This document shows positions 1 through 7,241 of a stretch of DNA of 8,177 nucleotides, in pieces. Made by a program: the position numbers and the translations under genes. Source of the stretch: Planctomycetota bacterium (GTDB lineage Bacteria > Planctomycetota > Phycisphaerae > UBA1845 > CAIVHJ01). Each line of letters starts with the position of its first letter. The stretch's first letter is position 1. Under the pieces are notes generated by a model. The model was not told where the DNA came from. It did not search any database and worked only from the letters and a program-made list of their open reading frames with translations. The DNA lies in NCBI GenBank assembly GCA_022565195.1, contig JADFJZ010000045.1:1-8177 (forward strand). The letters run 5' to 3'.

Positions 1-59
1 CTCTGTGGCGTCACGAACCGCCTGAAACGGAGTCTGCCGGCCATGTACCCTGAGCATGG

Positions 60-323
60 CTACGGGTCCGGCCTCTCCGCCAACTCCACCACCAGGTGCA
101 CCAGCGTCCGCACGCCCACCCCCGTGGAGCCGGTCACCAGGTAGCCGTTGTCCTTGTCCACCCGGGCCGTCCCCGCTATGTCCAGGTGCGCCCACGGCAC
201 CTCCTCGGCGAACTCTGAGATGAAATAGGCGGCCGTGATCGCCCCCGCAGCCTGTCCCCCGGTGTTTTTGAGGTCTGCCACCTTGCTTATGATCTGCTCC
301 CTGTACTCCTCGAACAGCGGAAG
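60..323 (-). pseudogene. Leucyl aminopeptidase (M17) 3' fragment, non-catalytic
   Basis: This is the peptidase-derived part of the chimeric ORF. About 88 codons, starting at the shared LPLFEEY segment, encode the terminal strands and helices of the M17 catalytic domain. Family hallmarks are the LPLxxEYREQI entry, the ADLKN-GG--AGAITAA segment and the [10 protein letters not shown] segment, then a GxTGxGVRTLV finish. Everything that binds the two zinc ions or contacts substrate in M17 enzymes is encoded upstream in a normal gene and is missing here. I saw no sign of the missing 5' part elsewhere in the window. The stop is TAG at 60-62. Confidence 0.7.
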
Positions 324-779
324 CTGCGGACCTTCCGGCATATCAAATCCGCAATCGTCAAGCATGCATCGCAATGCGCTCTGGAAGTCCGCAAAACGGT
401 CTGATTGCTCTGCGAAAGCGTCCTCGCGCGTTCCCAGGTCCTGGTAGCGTTCGGTCGCCTTATGAATATGAAAATCGTAAAACGTTTTGTTTTCAATATG
501 GTTCGTATGCTCATGGCTCTTGCCGTTATATCGGCAAAGCCGGAAGAGTTGCGTTGTGTCCTTAGGGAAAACGGTGAGAATGATAGAGAAGTCCAGTGGG
601 TTAAAGTCCCTTTGTCTCAAGATGAGGCGATAGTCGTTGCCGTCAGCTCCCTGGACATCCAGCTCACGCTCCCTGTGCCCGCGCTTGTTCTTTAGTTGAA
701 CCCGAGTTCGGTAGTCATCGGAAAGCGGTTTGCGTTCCCCAATAAACGCAACGATTTCCTGATCTGAATACTTTACCAT
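60..779 (-). CDS. Chimeric ORF: uncharacterised His-rich protein fused to C-terminal fragment of an M17 leucyl aminopeptidase
   Basis: The protein has 239 residues from ATG 777-779. This start is preferred because a GGAG lies about 10 bases upstream and the longer in-frame start at 842 would overlap the preceding gene. Residues 1-~152 form a basic soluble domain I do not recognise by name, with a His-rich core ([11 protein letters not shown] about 86-96, then [14 protein letters not shown] about 100-113) and an acidic end (CMLDDCGFD). From about residue 153 ([11 protein letters not shown]) to the stop, the sequence matches the end of cytosolic (M17) leucyl aminopeptidase: [17 protein letters not shown], then [11 protein letters not shown], then [12 protein letters not shown]. 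The family's metal ligands and catalytic Lys/Arg lie upstream of this piece and are absent, so no peptidase activity is expected. Full M17 enzymes have about 480-500 residues. It lies 35 bases behind the 815-1225 gene, probably in one transcript. A real fusion, a gene remnant or an assembly join are all possible; the ORF itself is intact. Confidence 0.75.
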   Translation of the reverse strand: MVKYSDQEIVAFIGERKPLSDDYRTRVQLKNKRGHRERELDVQGADGNDYRLILRQRDFNPLDFSIILTVFPKDTTQLFRLCRYNGKSHEHTNHIENKTFYDFHIHKATERYQDLGTREDAFAEQSDRFADFQSALRCMLDDCGFDMPEGPQLPLFEEYREQIISKVADLKNTGGQAAGAITAAYFISEFAEEVPWAHLDIAGTARVDKDNGYLVTGSTGVGVRTLVHLVVELAERPDP

Positions 780-814
780 TTCCCTGCTCCAAAGGAACCT
801 TCGCCTGGTGAAGC

Positions 815-1225
815 CTATTTCCTTGGCTCCTCGATAATCCAATCCTCCCAGTCGATCACCACCCGGACCAGACTGGGATCTTTTCCCTTGGCCAGCCCTG
901 TCAGGAATTCGTCGAAGCGCCGCTGCAGCTCCGCCGGTGTCACTGGAATCCCACCCTCAAGCAGTGCGGCGCGCAGATCCTTGTAATGCATGACCACCTT
1001 CGTCAGACCCTGGAAAACCGTCTTCAGCGTATAGTTGAATTCGTCGTCAATATCCTCGGGTCGGACCCCAAGGAGATGTTTCGCCACTTCGGCAAGGGCT
1101 TTGGCCCGGATGAACCCGCTTTTGAAGGTCTGGCGTGCCGAGAAACGGAATTCGGCACCATCCTCGATGGCGCGCTGGGATTTCTGGAGTGTACGGTTCA
1201 GTTTCGCACGGAAGCCGGAGACCAT
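815..1225 (-). CDS. Uncharacterised small helical protein, first gene of a two-gene module
   Basis: From ATG 1223-1225 the protein has 136 residues; the frame stays open to a GTG at 1385-1387 (190 residues), and neither start has a clear Shine-Dalgarno, so the N-terminus is uncertain. The extra N-terminal residues (a Cys-rich, hydrophobic run) look less protein-like, which is why the shorter form is given. The body is rich in charged helical sequence: [16 protein letters not shown], then [21 protein letters not shown], then [22 protein letters not shown]. The C-terminal unit is [19 protein letters not shown] followed by [11 protein letters not shown]. There is no signal peptide or membrane segment, so it is probably cytoplasmic. 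I do not recognise the family. The order small helical protein then basic His-rich protein, with a short gap, recalls toxin-antitoxin or similar accessory pairs, but that is only an analogy. Confidence 0.65.
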   Translation of the reverse strand: MVSGFRAKLNRTLQKSQRAIEDGAEFRFSARQTFKSGFIRAKALAEVAKHLLGVRPEDIDDEFNYTLKTVFQGLTKVVMHYKDLRAALLEGGIPVTPAELQRRFDEFLTGLAKGKDPSLVRVVIDWEDWIIEEPRK

Positions 1226-1379
1226 TGGTTGTACGTCGCTGAGCCGGTTTCCGGCCGGATGTGTGTCGAGAGCGAACCGTATGTACACATCCGCAAATCG
1301 GGTCGAAGTTATTGATAAACCATTGACAACAAGACAGTTACAACATCGAGAGACGGGCAAAAAGACCCATAAATAGGCG

Positions 1380-1423
1380 TGCGGCACCCCGAAGTTGTTT
1401 TGGCGCGGTCAAAGGGTGCCGCA
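1380..1423. repeat. Perfect 10-bp inverted repeat upstream of the two-gene module
   Basis: TGCGGCACCC at 1380-1389 is matched by GGGTGCCGCA at 1414-1423, with a 24-base spacer. It lies at the 5' end of the 815-1225 gene region, between that gene and the TATAAT at 1503-1508. In RNA from that promoter it would form a long-looped stem in the leader. It could instead be a dimeric regulator's operator. Function is not shown. Confidence 0.45.
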
Positions 1424-1502
1424 GCGAGTGGAAGACAGCATATTCAATTGTCGATCTGACCGGGATGCGCGACGAATCAACGCGGCTCTGCCCCGGCGGT
1501 TG

Positions 1503-1508
1503 ATTATA
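1503..1508 (-). promoter_or_regulatory. Possible -10 box (TATAAT) for the two-gene module
   Basis: On the minus strand this is a perfect TATAAT. No convincing -35 is seen at 16-18 bases upstream, so the promoter would need an activator or is fortuitous. Transcription would start near 1496, giving a leader of over 100 bases that includes the 1380-1423 inverted repeat. Confidence 0.3.
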
Positions 1509-1688
1509 GGCAGGCCCAAGTGGGAAATTCATCCGCTTGAGCATCCCTCTCCGAAATCTCCAGCCGGCGGATCATGCGATCGGTCCAGAGCCATCAACGG
1601 CTGATGAAAACGCGCTCTCACCGCGCGCAGAAAACAGGGATATCGACCGCATCGCCGCCCGATGCCGACCGTCAGTACTAACTCTGTT

Positions 1689-1732
1689 AAAAACTCGACT
1701 TCGAGAACTGATTCCGACTAATCGAATAGTCG
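1689..1732 (-). terminator. Weak terminator-like hairpins downstream of fumarylacetoacetase
   Basis: Read on the minus strand, a 6-bp stem CGACTA/TAGTCG with a 6-base loop (1715-1732) is followed by a compact CTCGAAGTCGAG hairpin (1694-1705). The latter runs directly into five T residues (1689-1693). They lie about 95 bases beyond the fahA stop in the right orientation. The stems are short, so efficiency is doubtful. Confidence 0.4.
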
Positions 1733-1826
1733 ACAAACGGCACCGGAACCGGCCTTAGTCCAAGTTTATACACGATTGAGGGAAATAGGTCAAGGATTAT
1801 TCACAAGCGGAGAAAAAAGAACGGCA

Positions 1827-3110
1827 CTAGTCGATCGCCTGGAGAATCCGCGCTCGCACTTCGCCGAAGCCGACGCGATACCCTTCTCCCTGGCAGTGGC
1901 CCCGCATGATTACGGAATCACCATCTTGCAGGAACTTCCGCTCTTGGCCGTTCGGAAGTTTGATCGGCTTGGTGCCCTTCCAACTCAACTCCAGCATCGA
2001 GCCGCGCGAATCTTCGGCCGCGCCGGAGACGGTGCCTGAAGCGTATAAGTCGCCCGGCTGAACATTGGTGCCGTTGATCGTCTGATGGGCCAATTGCTGG
2101 AGGATATTCCAGTACATATGACGGAAATTCGTGCGCGTGAGGCGCGCCGGTTCAGGCATTGTCTCGGTGGCGAGCAGCACTTCCAAGTTCAAGTCATAGG
2201 CCCATTCGCCGTCAAATTGAAGGTAAGGCAGGACCGGCGGGTCTTGGGACGGGCCGGACGTGCGAAACGGCTCGAGCGCGTCCAACGTGACCACCCACGG
2301 AGAAATCGAAGTCGCAAAAGACTTGCCCAGGAACGGGCCGAGGGGAACATACTCCCACTTTTGAATATCCCGGGCCGACCAGTCGTTGACCAGAACCATG
2401 CCGAAGATGTGTTCCGCCGCCTGCGCGGTGGAAATGCAGGTCCCGAGATCATTCCCAGGCCCGGTGAAGAATCCAACTTCCAGCTCAAAATCGAGCAACC
2501 GCGAGGGGCCGAAGACCGGTGCGGCTGCGTCATCCGGCTTGGTTTGACCTTTCGGGCGGTGGATATCGACCCCAGACACAATGATCGAACTCGCCCGGCC
2601 GTGATAGCCGACGGGGATGTGTACCCAGTTCGGCAACAGCGCGTTTTCGGGATCGCGGAACATGGCCCCGACGTTGGTCGCGTGCTCTTTGGATGAATAA
2701 AAATCGGTGTAGTTGCCGATGCGGGCGGGCAGCATCATCTCAGCCTCCGCCTGCGGCAGAAGCGCCTGCGCACGGAGTTCGCCGTTGTCGCGCAATTCGC
2801 CGTGGTCTTCGCGCAGCAGCGCGCTGATCCGATTGCGAACCTCGGCCCACACGGAGCGCCCCTTGCCCATGAAGTCATTCAATGCATCGCGCGCAAAGAC
2901 GTTGTCGCCGGCGATGGCCGTACCGGCGAACAGCCCGGCCTGATGAGCCACCGACAGGTCGAGCACCATTTCACCGATGGCCACTCCGATCGCGGCATCA
3001 CCACGCCGCCGGCGGAACACGCCGTAAGGCAGATTCTGGATCGGAAAATCACAATCCGGCGGGACCGGGATCCAGGACTTCAAGGCCGGATCATTTGCAG
3101 ATAAGGTCAA
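1827..3110 (-). CDS. fahA: Fumarylacetoacetase (fumarylacetoacetate hydrolase, EC 3.7.1.2)
   Basis: This 427-residue cytosolic enzyme cleaves 4-fumarylacetoacetate to fumarate and acetoacetate, the last step of tyrosine/phenylalanine degradation through homogentisate. Its length is normal for the family (about 420). Residues 1-~130 are the small N-terminal domain ([17 protein letters not shown]); the rest is the catalytic beta-roll domain. By alignment with the mammalian enzyme, the metal ligands are Asp136 (TDFYSS), Glu209 and Glu211 (DFELEVGFF) and Asp243 ([10 protein letters not shown]). The catalytic His143 (KEHATN), Arg247, Gln250, Lys263 (FLGKSF), Thr360 (SGTVSG) and Glu374 (SMLELSWKG) are all present, so it should be active. 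The start is TTG at 3108-3110, supported by AAGGAG six bases upstream; the nearby ATG at 3113-3115 hits a stop after two codons. It follows the 3133-4110 gene by 22 bases, implying one operon. No homogentisate dioxygenase or maleylacetoacetate isomerase gene is seen here. Confidence 0.97.
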   Translation of the reverse strand: MTLSANDPALKSWIPVPPDCDFPIQNLPYGVFRRRRGDAAIGVAIGEMVLDLSVAHQAGLFAGTAIAGDNVFARDALNDFMGKGRSVWAEVRNRISALLREDHGELRDNGELRAQALLPQAEAEMMLPARIGNYTDFYSSKEHATNVGAMFRDPENALLPNWVHIPVGYHGRASSIIVSGVDIHRPKGQTKPDDAAAPVFGPSRLLDFELEVGFFTGPGNDLGTCISTAQAAEHIFGMVLVNDWSARDIQKWEYVPLGPFLGKSFATSISPWVVTLDALEPFRTSGPSQDPPVLPYLQFDGEWAYDLNLEVLLATETMPEPARLTRTNFRHMYWNILQQLAHQTINGTNVQPGDLYASGTVSGAAEDSRGSMLELSWKGTKPIKLPNGQERKFLQDGDSVIMRGHCQGEGYRVGFGEVRARILQAID

Positions 3111-3122
3111 ACCATACTCCTT
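3108..3122 (-). promoter_or_regulatory. Ribosome binding site and TTG start of fahA, overlapping an ATG mini-ORF
   Basis: On the minus strand AAGGAG (3122-3117) is followed by six bases and then TTG (3110-3108), the only start in the fahA frame with ideal spacing. Inside the spacer an ATG (3115-3113) begins a two-codon frame, ATG-GTT-TGA, that overlaps the TTG in another frame. The ATG is one base from the Shine-Dalgarno, too close for efficient use. Confidence 0.7.
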
Positions 3123-3132
3123 GCTCGCCGTG

Positions 3133-4110
3133 TTACAACAACCTCAGCTTCTGTAGGCCCTCCACCGGCTCGTCGAAGCTGCAACTGCCAAAGGAAACAC
3201 AGCCCTGTTGCCGGGCGGCCAGGATTTGCTTGATGGTCGCATGTTGGCCGCAACAAATCAGTCCATCGCCCCGGAACTCGAAATCGCGAATCTTCGTACA
3301 CTCCAAAATGGTGACGATCTTTTGAAGGGGCAGCTTAGAACCGTGGGCCAGCACCGCGGCGACAAACACATTCAGGAATCCATGCACTTCGGTCCCCATC
3401 GCTCGATCCGCGTGACGAAGCGGTTGATGCAGGCCCGCCGTGGCTTTGTACGTCAACCCAAGCTTGCAGCATGCACTGATAAAGAACGCCAGTTGATTCG
3501 AACTCGGAATCGCGGTGGCATCCGCGCCACCCGTTCGTATTTTCGCGCCGGCCGGCCGGTAGCGGTCGCCGGCCCACTTGTCATTGAACTTCTTCAAAGC
3601 GCTCAAGGTCTTGAACACCGTTTCCGGCCCGCCGGCGCTGAAGCCGATTTCGTAGAAGGGTCGCACACCCGACGCTCCGCTCGCGAAGACCTCGGAGCTG
3701 CGCTCCACCAGTTCGTACACAGATTCACTGCCCTGCTGGATCACGGCCTCCGGCAGCTTGACTTCGAGAACATCGACCTCGGCAGATTGCCCCAGCGCCT
3801 CGACGAACGTGTCGATGGCTGCTAGATCCTGTTGCAACACTTCAAGAAAAGGAATCATGTCCTCGCCGCCACGCCCAGCGACCGCAATCGACCAGCCGCC
3901 GGGAGAGCTCCGGGACAGCGCGGAAGCGTAAACCTCCATGCCGGGCAGAATAGCTGCACCGCAAACGAAGCGCGACAGCATCCAGGCGTGCGCGCCTTTC
4001 TTGTAGGTGTCGTAGTTCGCGGTAGCCGCCTCCAGAGGCAACTTCGCCGGCGGAAACATCCCGGCATAGTCGATGATTCCACTCAGCAGCGCACGCAAAC
4101 TTTCTTGCAC
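3133..4110 (-). CDS. Conserved-looking protein of unknown function, upstream partner of fahA
   Basis: The protein has 325 residues from GTG 4108-4110, chosen because GGAG lies seven bases upstream. The frame reads back to 4308, but that extension runs through a tRNA gene and is not coding. It is a soluble protein with no signal peptide. Distinctive segments are [14 protein letters not shown] (14-27), HAWMLSRFV (41-49), an AKIRTGG turn (189-195), [10 protein letters not shown] (224-233), HGFLNVF (243-249), RDFEFRGDG (275-283) and FGSCSFDEP (307-315). The spacing of hydrophobic strands, with KIRTGG and TAGLH..R near strand ends, suggests an alpha/beta-barrel-like fold with a ligand-binding site, but I cannot assign a family. 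It sits 22 bases ahead of fahA on the same strand, so a role in aromatic amino acid breakdown is a reasonable guess from context only. Confidence 0.85.
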   Translation of the reverse strand: MQESLRALLSGIIDYAGMFPPAKLPLEAATANYDTYKKGAHAWMLSRFVCGAAILPGMEVYASALSRSSPGGWSIAVAGRGGEDMIPFLEVLQQDLAAIDTFVEALGQSAEVDVLEVKLPEAVIQQGSESVYELVERSSEVFASGASGVRPFYEIGFSAGGPETVFKTLSALKKFNDKWAGDRYRPAGAKIRTGGADATAIPSSNQLAFFISACCKLGLTYKATAGLHQPLRHADRAMGTEVHGFLNVFVAAVLAHGSKLPLQKIVTILECTKIRDFEFRGDGLICCGQHATIKQILAARQQGCVSFGSCSFDEPVEGLQKLRLL

Positions 4111-4147
4111 GCGATCACTCCATCTATCACCAGCGGCGGACGATCGA

Positions 4148-4170
4148 TCGAAGACGCACGACGTCTTCGA
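4148..4170. other. Strong 9-bp hairpin between tRNA-Ser and the 3133-4110 gene
   Basis: TCGAAGACG (4148-4156) and CGTCTTCGA (4162-4170) form a perfect stem with a 5-base loop. It lies 37 bases past the tRNA 3' end and 38 bases before the GTG of the next gene. There is no T tract after it on the minus strand, so it is not a standard intrinsic terminator. Roles in tRNA precursor processing or as an attenuator are possible. Confidence 0.5.
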
Positions 4171-4206
4171 GAATCCGTTCGCGTTTTTCCCGCCACACCT
4201 TGAAAG

Positions 4207-4293
<87 letters not shown>

Positions 4294-4323
4294 AAGCACG
4301 CCTCTCAAACTGGAGGCAGCGTG

Positions 4324-4354
4324 ATCATAGCGTCATTTCAAGTCGGCTCCAAGC
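4324..4354 (-). promoter_or_regulatory. Possible promoter of tRNA-Ser
   Basis: On the minus strand TATGAT (4329-4324) matches five of six consensus -10 bases. A weak -35, TTGGAG, is placed 17 bases upstream. Transcription would start about 24 bases before the mature tRNA 5' end. The -35 half matches only three of six bases. Confidence 0.35.
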
Positions 4355-4374
4355 CGATCTCCAGGCCGAAGAAA

Positions 4375-4411
4375 GTGACGCCGTGCGGGTTTTTGACTAC
4401 AATTCGCCGCA
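4375..4411 (+). promoter_or_regulatory. Candidate leaderless-type promoter of the aminotransferase gene
   Basis: GTGACG (4375-4380, four of six -35 bases), a 17-base spacer and TACAAT (4398-4403, five of six -10 bases) fit a housekeeping promoter. The expected transcription start (about 4409-4411) is only 3-5 bases before the ATG at 4414. The absence of any Shine-Dalgarno before that ATG agrees with a leaderless mRNA. Confidence 0.5.
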
Positions 4412-4413
4412 CT

Positions 4414-5520
4414 ATGGACGTTCCAATGTTGGATTTGAAAGCACAGTACCAATCGCTGAGGGACGAGATCCGCCGGGCCATCGACGGCGTGCTCGATTCA
4501 CAGATGTGCATCCTGGGGCCTGCGGTCCGCGGCTTTGAAGAGCAGATCGACGAAATGATCCCACCAGCCAGGACGCTCGGTGTGTCCAACGGCACCGATG
4601 CGCTGCTGATCGCCCTGATGGCCCTGGAGGTCGGACCCGGCGACGAAGTCATCCTGCCGCCGTTCACGTTCTTCGCCACGGCCGCGGCGGTGCTGCGCGT
4701 CGGCGCCAAACCCGTGTTCGTGGATATCGAGGAACAGACGTTCAACATCGACCCCGATCTCATCGAGCAGGCCGTCACACCCGCCACGAAAGCGATCATG
4801 CCGGTGCATCTCTTCGGGCAATGCGCCGCCATGACGCCGATCAATGCAGTCGCCCGCGCCCACAGCTTGCACGTCGTCGAGGACGCCGCCCAGGCTTTGG
4901 GCGCCAAACAGAACGGCACTGCCGCCTGGGCATTGGGCGACATTGCTTGTGTGTCGTTCTACCCGACCAAGAACCTCGGTGCTGCCGGCGAAGCAGGGCT
5001 GGTGGCCACGGCGAATCCCGACTTGCTCGAGCGCTGCCGGATCCTGCGCAACCAGGGAATGGAGCCGCGTTATGAACATCACTATGTCGGCGGCAACTTC
5101 CGCATGGATGCGATTCAGGGGGCTGTCCTGGGCGTCAAGGGCAGGCATCTCGCCGAATGGAATGCGAAACGGGCGGAACATGCCTCTCTTTATGACCGCC
5201 TGCTCGGCGGCGCGGATGTCACCACGCCCTCCACGCGCGATGGGAACACGCACGTCTACCACCAATACACGATCAGATCCGCACGCCGCGACGAGTTGAA
5301 ATCGTTCCTGGCCGACCGGGGCGTGGGCTCGGACATTCATTACCCCATCCCTCTGCACTTGCAGCCGTGCCTGCGCGACCACGGCAATGGCGCGGGCGAT
5401 TTCCCCGTTGCGGAGCGCGCCGCTGCCGAGGTGCTCTCGCTGCCGATTTACCCGGAGTTGACTCCTGAGAAGATCGAATACGTGGCCGATTGCATCTGCC
5501 GGTTCAGCGGCGACGCTTGA
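4414..5520 (+). CDS. DegT/DnrJ/EryC1/StrS family PLP-dependent aminotransferase
   Basis: This 368-residue cytosolic enzyme is of normal family length. Members transaminate keto-sugar nucleotides to amino sugars for lipopolysaccharide, glycan or antibiotic synthesis; a few do other chemistry. Visible hallmarks are the MLDLKAQYQSLRDEI entry (5-19), GTDAL (60-64, phosphate binding), PPFTFFATAAAV (82-93), VFVDIEEQTFNID (101-113), PVHLFGQ (130-136) and VVEDAAQALGA (154-164, with Asp157 facing the pyridine nitrogen). The SFYPTKNLGAAGEAG segment (181-195) carries the Schiff-base lysine Lys186. Late motifs are RNQGM (212-216), GGNFRMDAIQGA (226-237) and the HYPIPLHLQP segment (309-318). ATG 4414 is used because the domain begins there; the longer open frame from 4321 adds unrelated residues. 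It stands alone, without other sugar-nucleotide genes, so the substrate is open. Its 3' end overlaps the opposing DUF2330 gene by 17 bases. Confidence 0.95.
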   Translation: MDVPMLDLKAQYQSLRDEIRRAIDGVLDSQMCILGPAVRGFEEQIDEMIPPARTLGVSNGTDALLIALMALEVGPGDEVILPPFTFFATAAAVLRVGAKPVFVDIEEQTFNIDPDLIEQAVTPATKAIMPVHLFGQCAAMTPINAVARAHSLHVVEDAAQALGAKQNGTAAWALGDIACVSFYPTKNLGAAGEAGLVATANPDLLERCRILRNQGMEPRYEHHYVGGNFRMDAIQGAVLGVKGRHLAEWNAKRAEHASLYDRLLGGADVTTPSTRDGNTHVYHQYTIRSARRDELKSFLADRGVGSDIHYPIPLHLQPCLRDHGNGAGDFPVAERAAAEVLSLPIYPELTPEKIEYVADCICRFSGDA

Positions 5521-7189
5521 AACGCCGGATCGTCCGCAGGCCCACAATGCCCGCGAGCATCATGCCGAGGGACATCGCGCCGCAGCTTCCCGCACCGGCC
5601 CCACACAAACCGTCGGCGTCGCCGATCACGTTATCGACCGCGAATTCGTTCTGCAGCACGAGTTCCGCGGTCCCACGTTCGCTAAGCCATTCCGTCTTGC
5701 TGACCGATAGCTGATCCAGCACCGGTGCAGTGAAGGTCTCGGTCGGCGGCAGGCCTTCTCCTTTGAGTACGACCTCGCCGTCGCGATCGGTGCCCTCGCC
5801 CAACGTCAACGACCAGCTTGTCCCGGCAAGAGCGCTGCATTCGATCTTCAGAGTGGCGTTGCGTTCCAGCGCCTGATCATCAAGATCCGGATTGAATGAG
5901 AACACTGGGTCGAGCGTCATTTCGTCGGCTGACAACGTCGTGAAGAAGCGTGTCATGTACGGATCGCCGGCAAACACGGTCAATGTTTCGGCGAGCGGCT
6001 CGATGATGTCCGACTGGATCATTGTTTCGATGTCGGCCCGGGCTGCGGCGAGTTCCGCATCGCTGAAAACCTCCGCCAGGAGGGCGCCGGACTGATAAGT
6101 GAACTCGCTGGCGCCCTCGGGAAGCGGTAGCTCCCGACGCAGCATTTCGAGAATCTGGTCGCTCGGGAATACGAAACCGAAAGCCAGCTCGTCATAGAAC
6201 GACGGGTTCGTGGCAATCGCTTGCAGTCTTTCGAGTTCGGTGCTGTAAGCCTCGTCGCTCGGCAGTTGATCCAGCAGATCCGGAAGACGGCCCGCGAAAT
6301 CGGTTGCGAAACCCTGGCCCCCCGCTTCATTCATGGCCGTCGTAATGAGATTCTGATAGCTCGCGTAGGCCGTCGTCGTGCCGAAGTACCAATTGACGAG
6401 CGTGTAGTTGACCGTAACGTGGAGATAATTCAGCGGAACTGCGCGGGCTTCGCCGAGCAGCCACACCAGCACGCCCATATCATCCTCCGCCGCTACCGCC
6501 GTCAGGCGGATCGGAATCATGGGCTTGTCCGACTGATACTTCATGATCAGCGGCCGGATGTCGCCGACGCCCTGATCCTGCCGCAGCTTGAGCGCCACGA
6601 AGTTCATGCCCTCTTCAACATAGGGCTCGATCAATTCCTGGCCGCGGTCGGACAAATCATAGTCGTTGTCTTCCAGCCACTGGGCCATCGCTGCGGGATC
6701 CTCGCTGCTCACCACCTGCACGTCGAACGGCCCGACCACAGACTCCGAGACGACGGTGACCCCATCCGCGGCATCCTCACTATCCGGCTGCCCGAGTCCT
6801 CCCAGGAACCCCAATCCCTGAAACAAGTCGAAGCTGGAGCAGGCAGCACCCTCAATTTTGAGATTGAACTGCGGCCGGGTGGCCGGTTCGAGCGACTGGA
6901 ACAGCACATCGCTGCCCGTGGACAACTCCGGCACGCCCGGCACGGGCACGACCCACGAGAAATCCTCGGCATCGCCGACGTACTGGATCAACACCACGGC
7001 CGTCACTTGATCTCCGTTCTGGCGGAAGATGATTTGCTCGGCAGCCTGATTGATCGGCACCGCCTGGCAAAAGAACCCGCCACAGGCTCGAGCTTCGTCC
7101 ACCATATTGGGCAGGCGAACGAGGACCGAGGCAAGAGCGGCCAAGACGACCGCAACAGTTCCAACGAATAGGGTTCGCAAAACACGCAT
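5504..7189 (-). CDS. Secreted DUF2330-domain protein with C-terminal sorting-like tail
   Basis: The protein has 561 residues from ATG 7187-7189, with GGAGGT seven bases upstream; a TTG five codons earlier is less likely. Residues 1-35 are a signal peptide (MRVLRTLFVGT, hydrophobic core to about 24, cleavage after EARA), so the mature protein begins CGGFFCQ. The DUF2330 signature follows: INQAAEQIIFRQNGDQVTA, LIQYVGDAEDFSWVVPVPGVPEL (about 46-89) and DVLFQSLEPATRP. A middle region (RLTAVAAEDDMGVLVWLLG, about 228-246) continues the domain. The end has Cys529 and Cys536 in CGAGAGSC, a hydrophobic helix (about 538-552) and RRFKRRR. This layout resembles MYXO-CTERM-type or related cell-surface sorting tags, though it is not an exact match. 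The function of DUF2330 is unknown; an envelope or surface location is inferred. Its last five codons overlap the aminotransferase gene tail to tail. Confidence 0.9.
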   Translation of the reverse strand: MRVLRTLFVGTVAVVLAALASVLVRLPNMVDEARACGGFFCQAVPINQAAEQIIFRQNGDQVTAVVLIQYVGDAEDFSWVVPVPGVPELSTGSDVLFQSLEPATRPQFNLKIEGAACSSFDLFQGLGFLGGLGQPDSEDAADGVTVVSESVVGPFDVQVVSSEDPAAMAQWLEDNDYDLSDRGQELIEPYVEEGMNFVALKLRQDQGVGDIRPLIMKYQSDKPMIPIRLTAVAAEDDMGVLVWLLGEARAVPLNYLHVTVNYTLVNWYFGTTTAYASYQNLITTAMNEAGGQGFATDFAGRLPDLLDQLPSDEAYSTELERLQAIATNPSFYDELAFGFVFPSDQILEMLRRELPLPEGASEFTYQSGALLAEVFSDAELAAARADIETMIQSDIIEPLAETLTVFAGDPYMTRFFTTLSADEMTLDPVFSFNPDLDDQALERNATLKIECSALAGTSWSLTLGEGTDRDGEVVLKGEGLPPTETFTAPVLDQLSVSKTEWLSERGTAELVLQNEFAVDNVIGDADGLCGAGAGSCGAMSLGMMLAGIVGLRTIRRFKRRR

Positions 7190-7241
7190 GGCAAATACCT
7201 CCAACCTGGATTACAAGACCCGCAGCCGGACAGCTCTGCCC

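Larger units (their letters stand above)
1388..1826. other. Gene-poor stretch between the module and fumarylacetoacetase
   Basis: These 439 bases hold no open frame that I believe. They contain the TATAAT at 1503-1508 and an imperfect 10-bp stem with a 9-base loop at 1514-1542 (one mismatch, one G-U). Minus-strand terminator-like hairpins lie at 1689-1732. No tRNA or transposase remnant was recognised. Confidence 0.5.

Noticed and set aside
1338..1544. 68-codon minus-strand frame in the left gene-poor stretch
   Set aside because: No ribosome binding site, no recognisable motif, and it runs through the TATAAT and the inverted repeat.
4498..5547. Long 349-codon open frame on the minus strand opposite the aminotransferase gene
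   Set aside because: It is a shadow of the high-GC codon pattern of the real gene. It has no recognisable domain and an Arg/Gly/Asp-skewed composition.
6221..7171. Long 316-codon plus-strand frame opposite the DUF2330 gene
   Set aside because: Its composition is rich in Arg, His and Gln with no motif, and the minus-strand frame has a signal peptide, a known domain and a good ribosome binding site.
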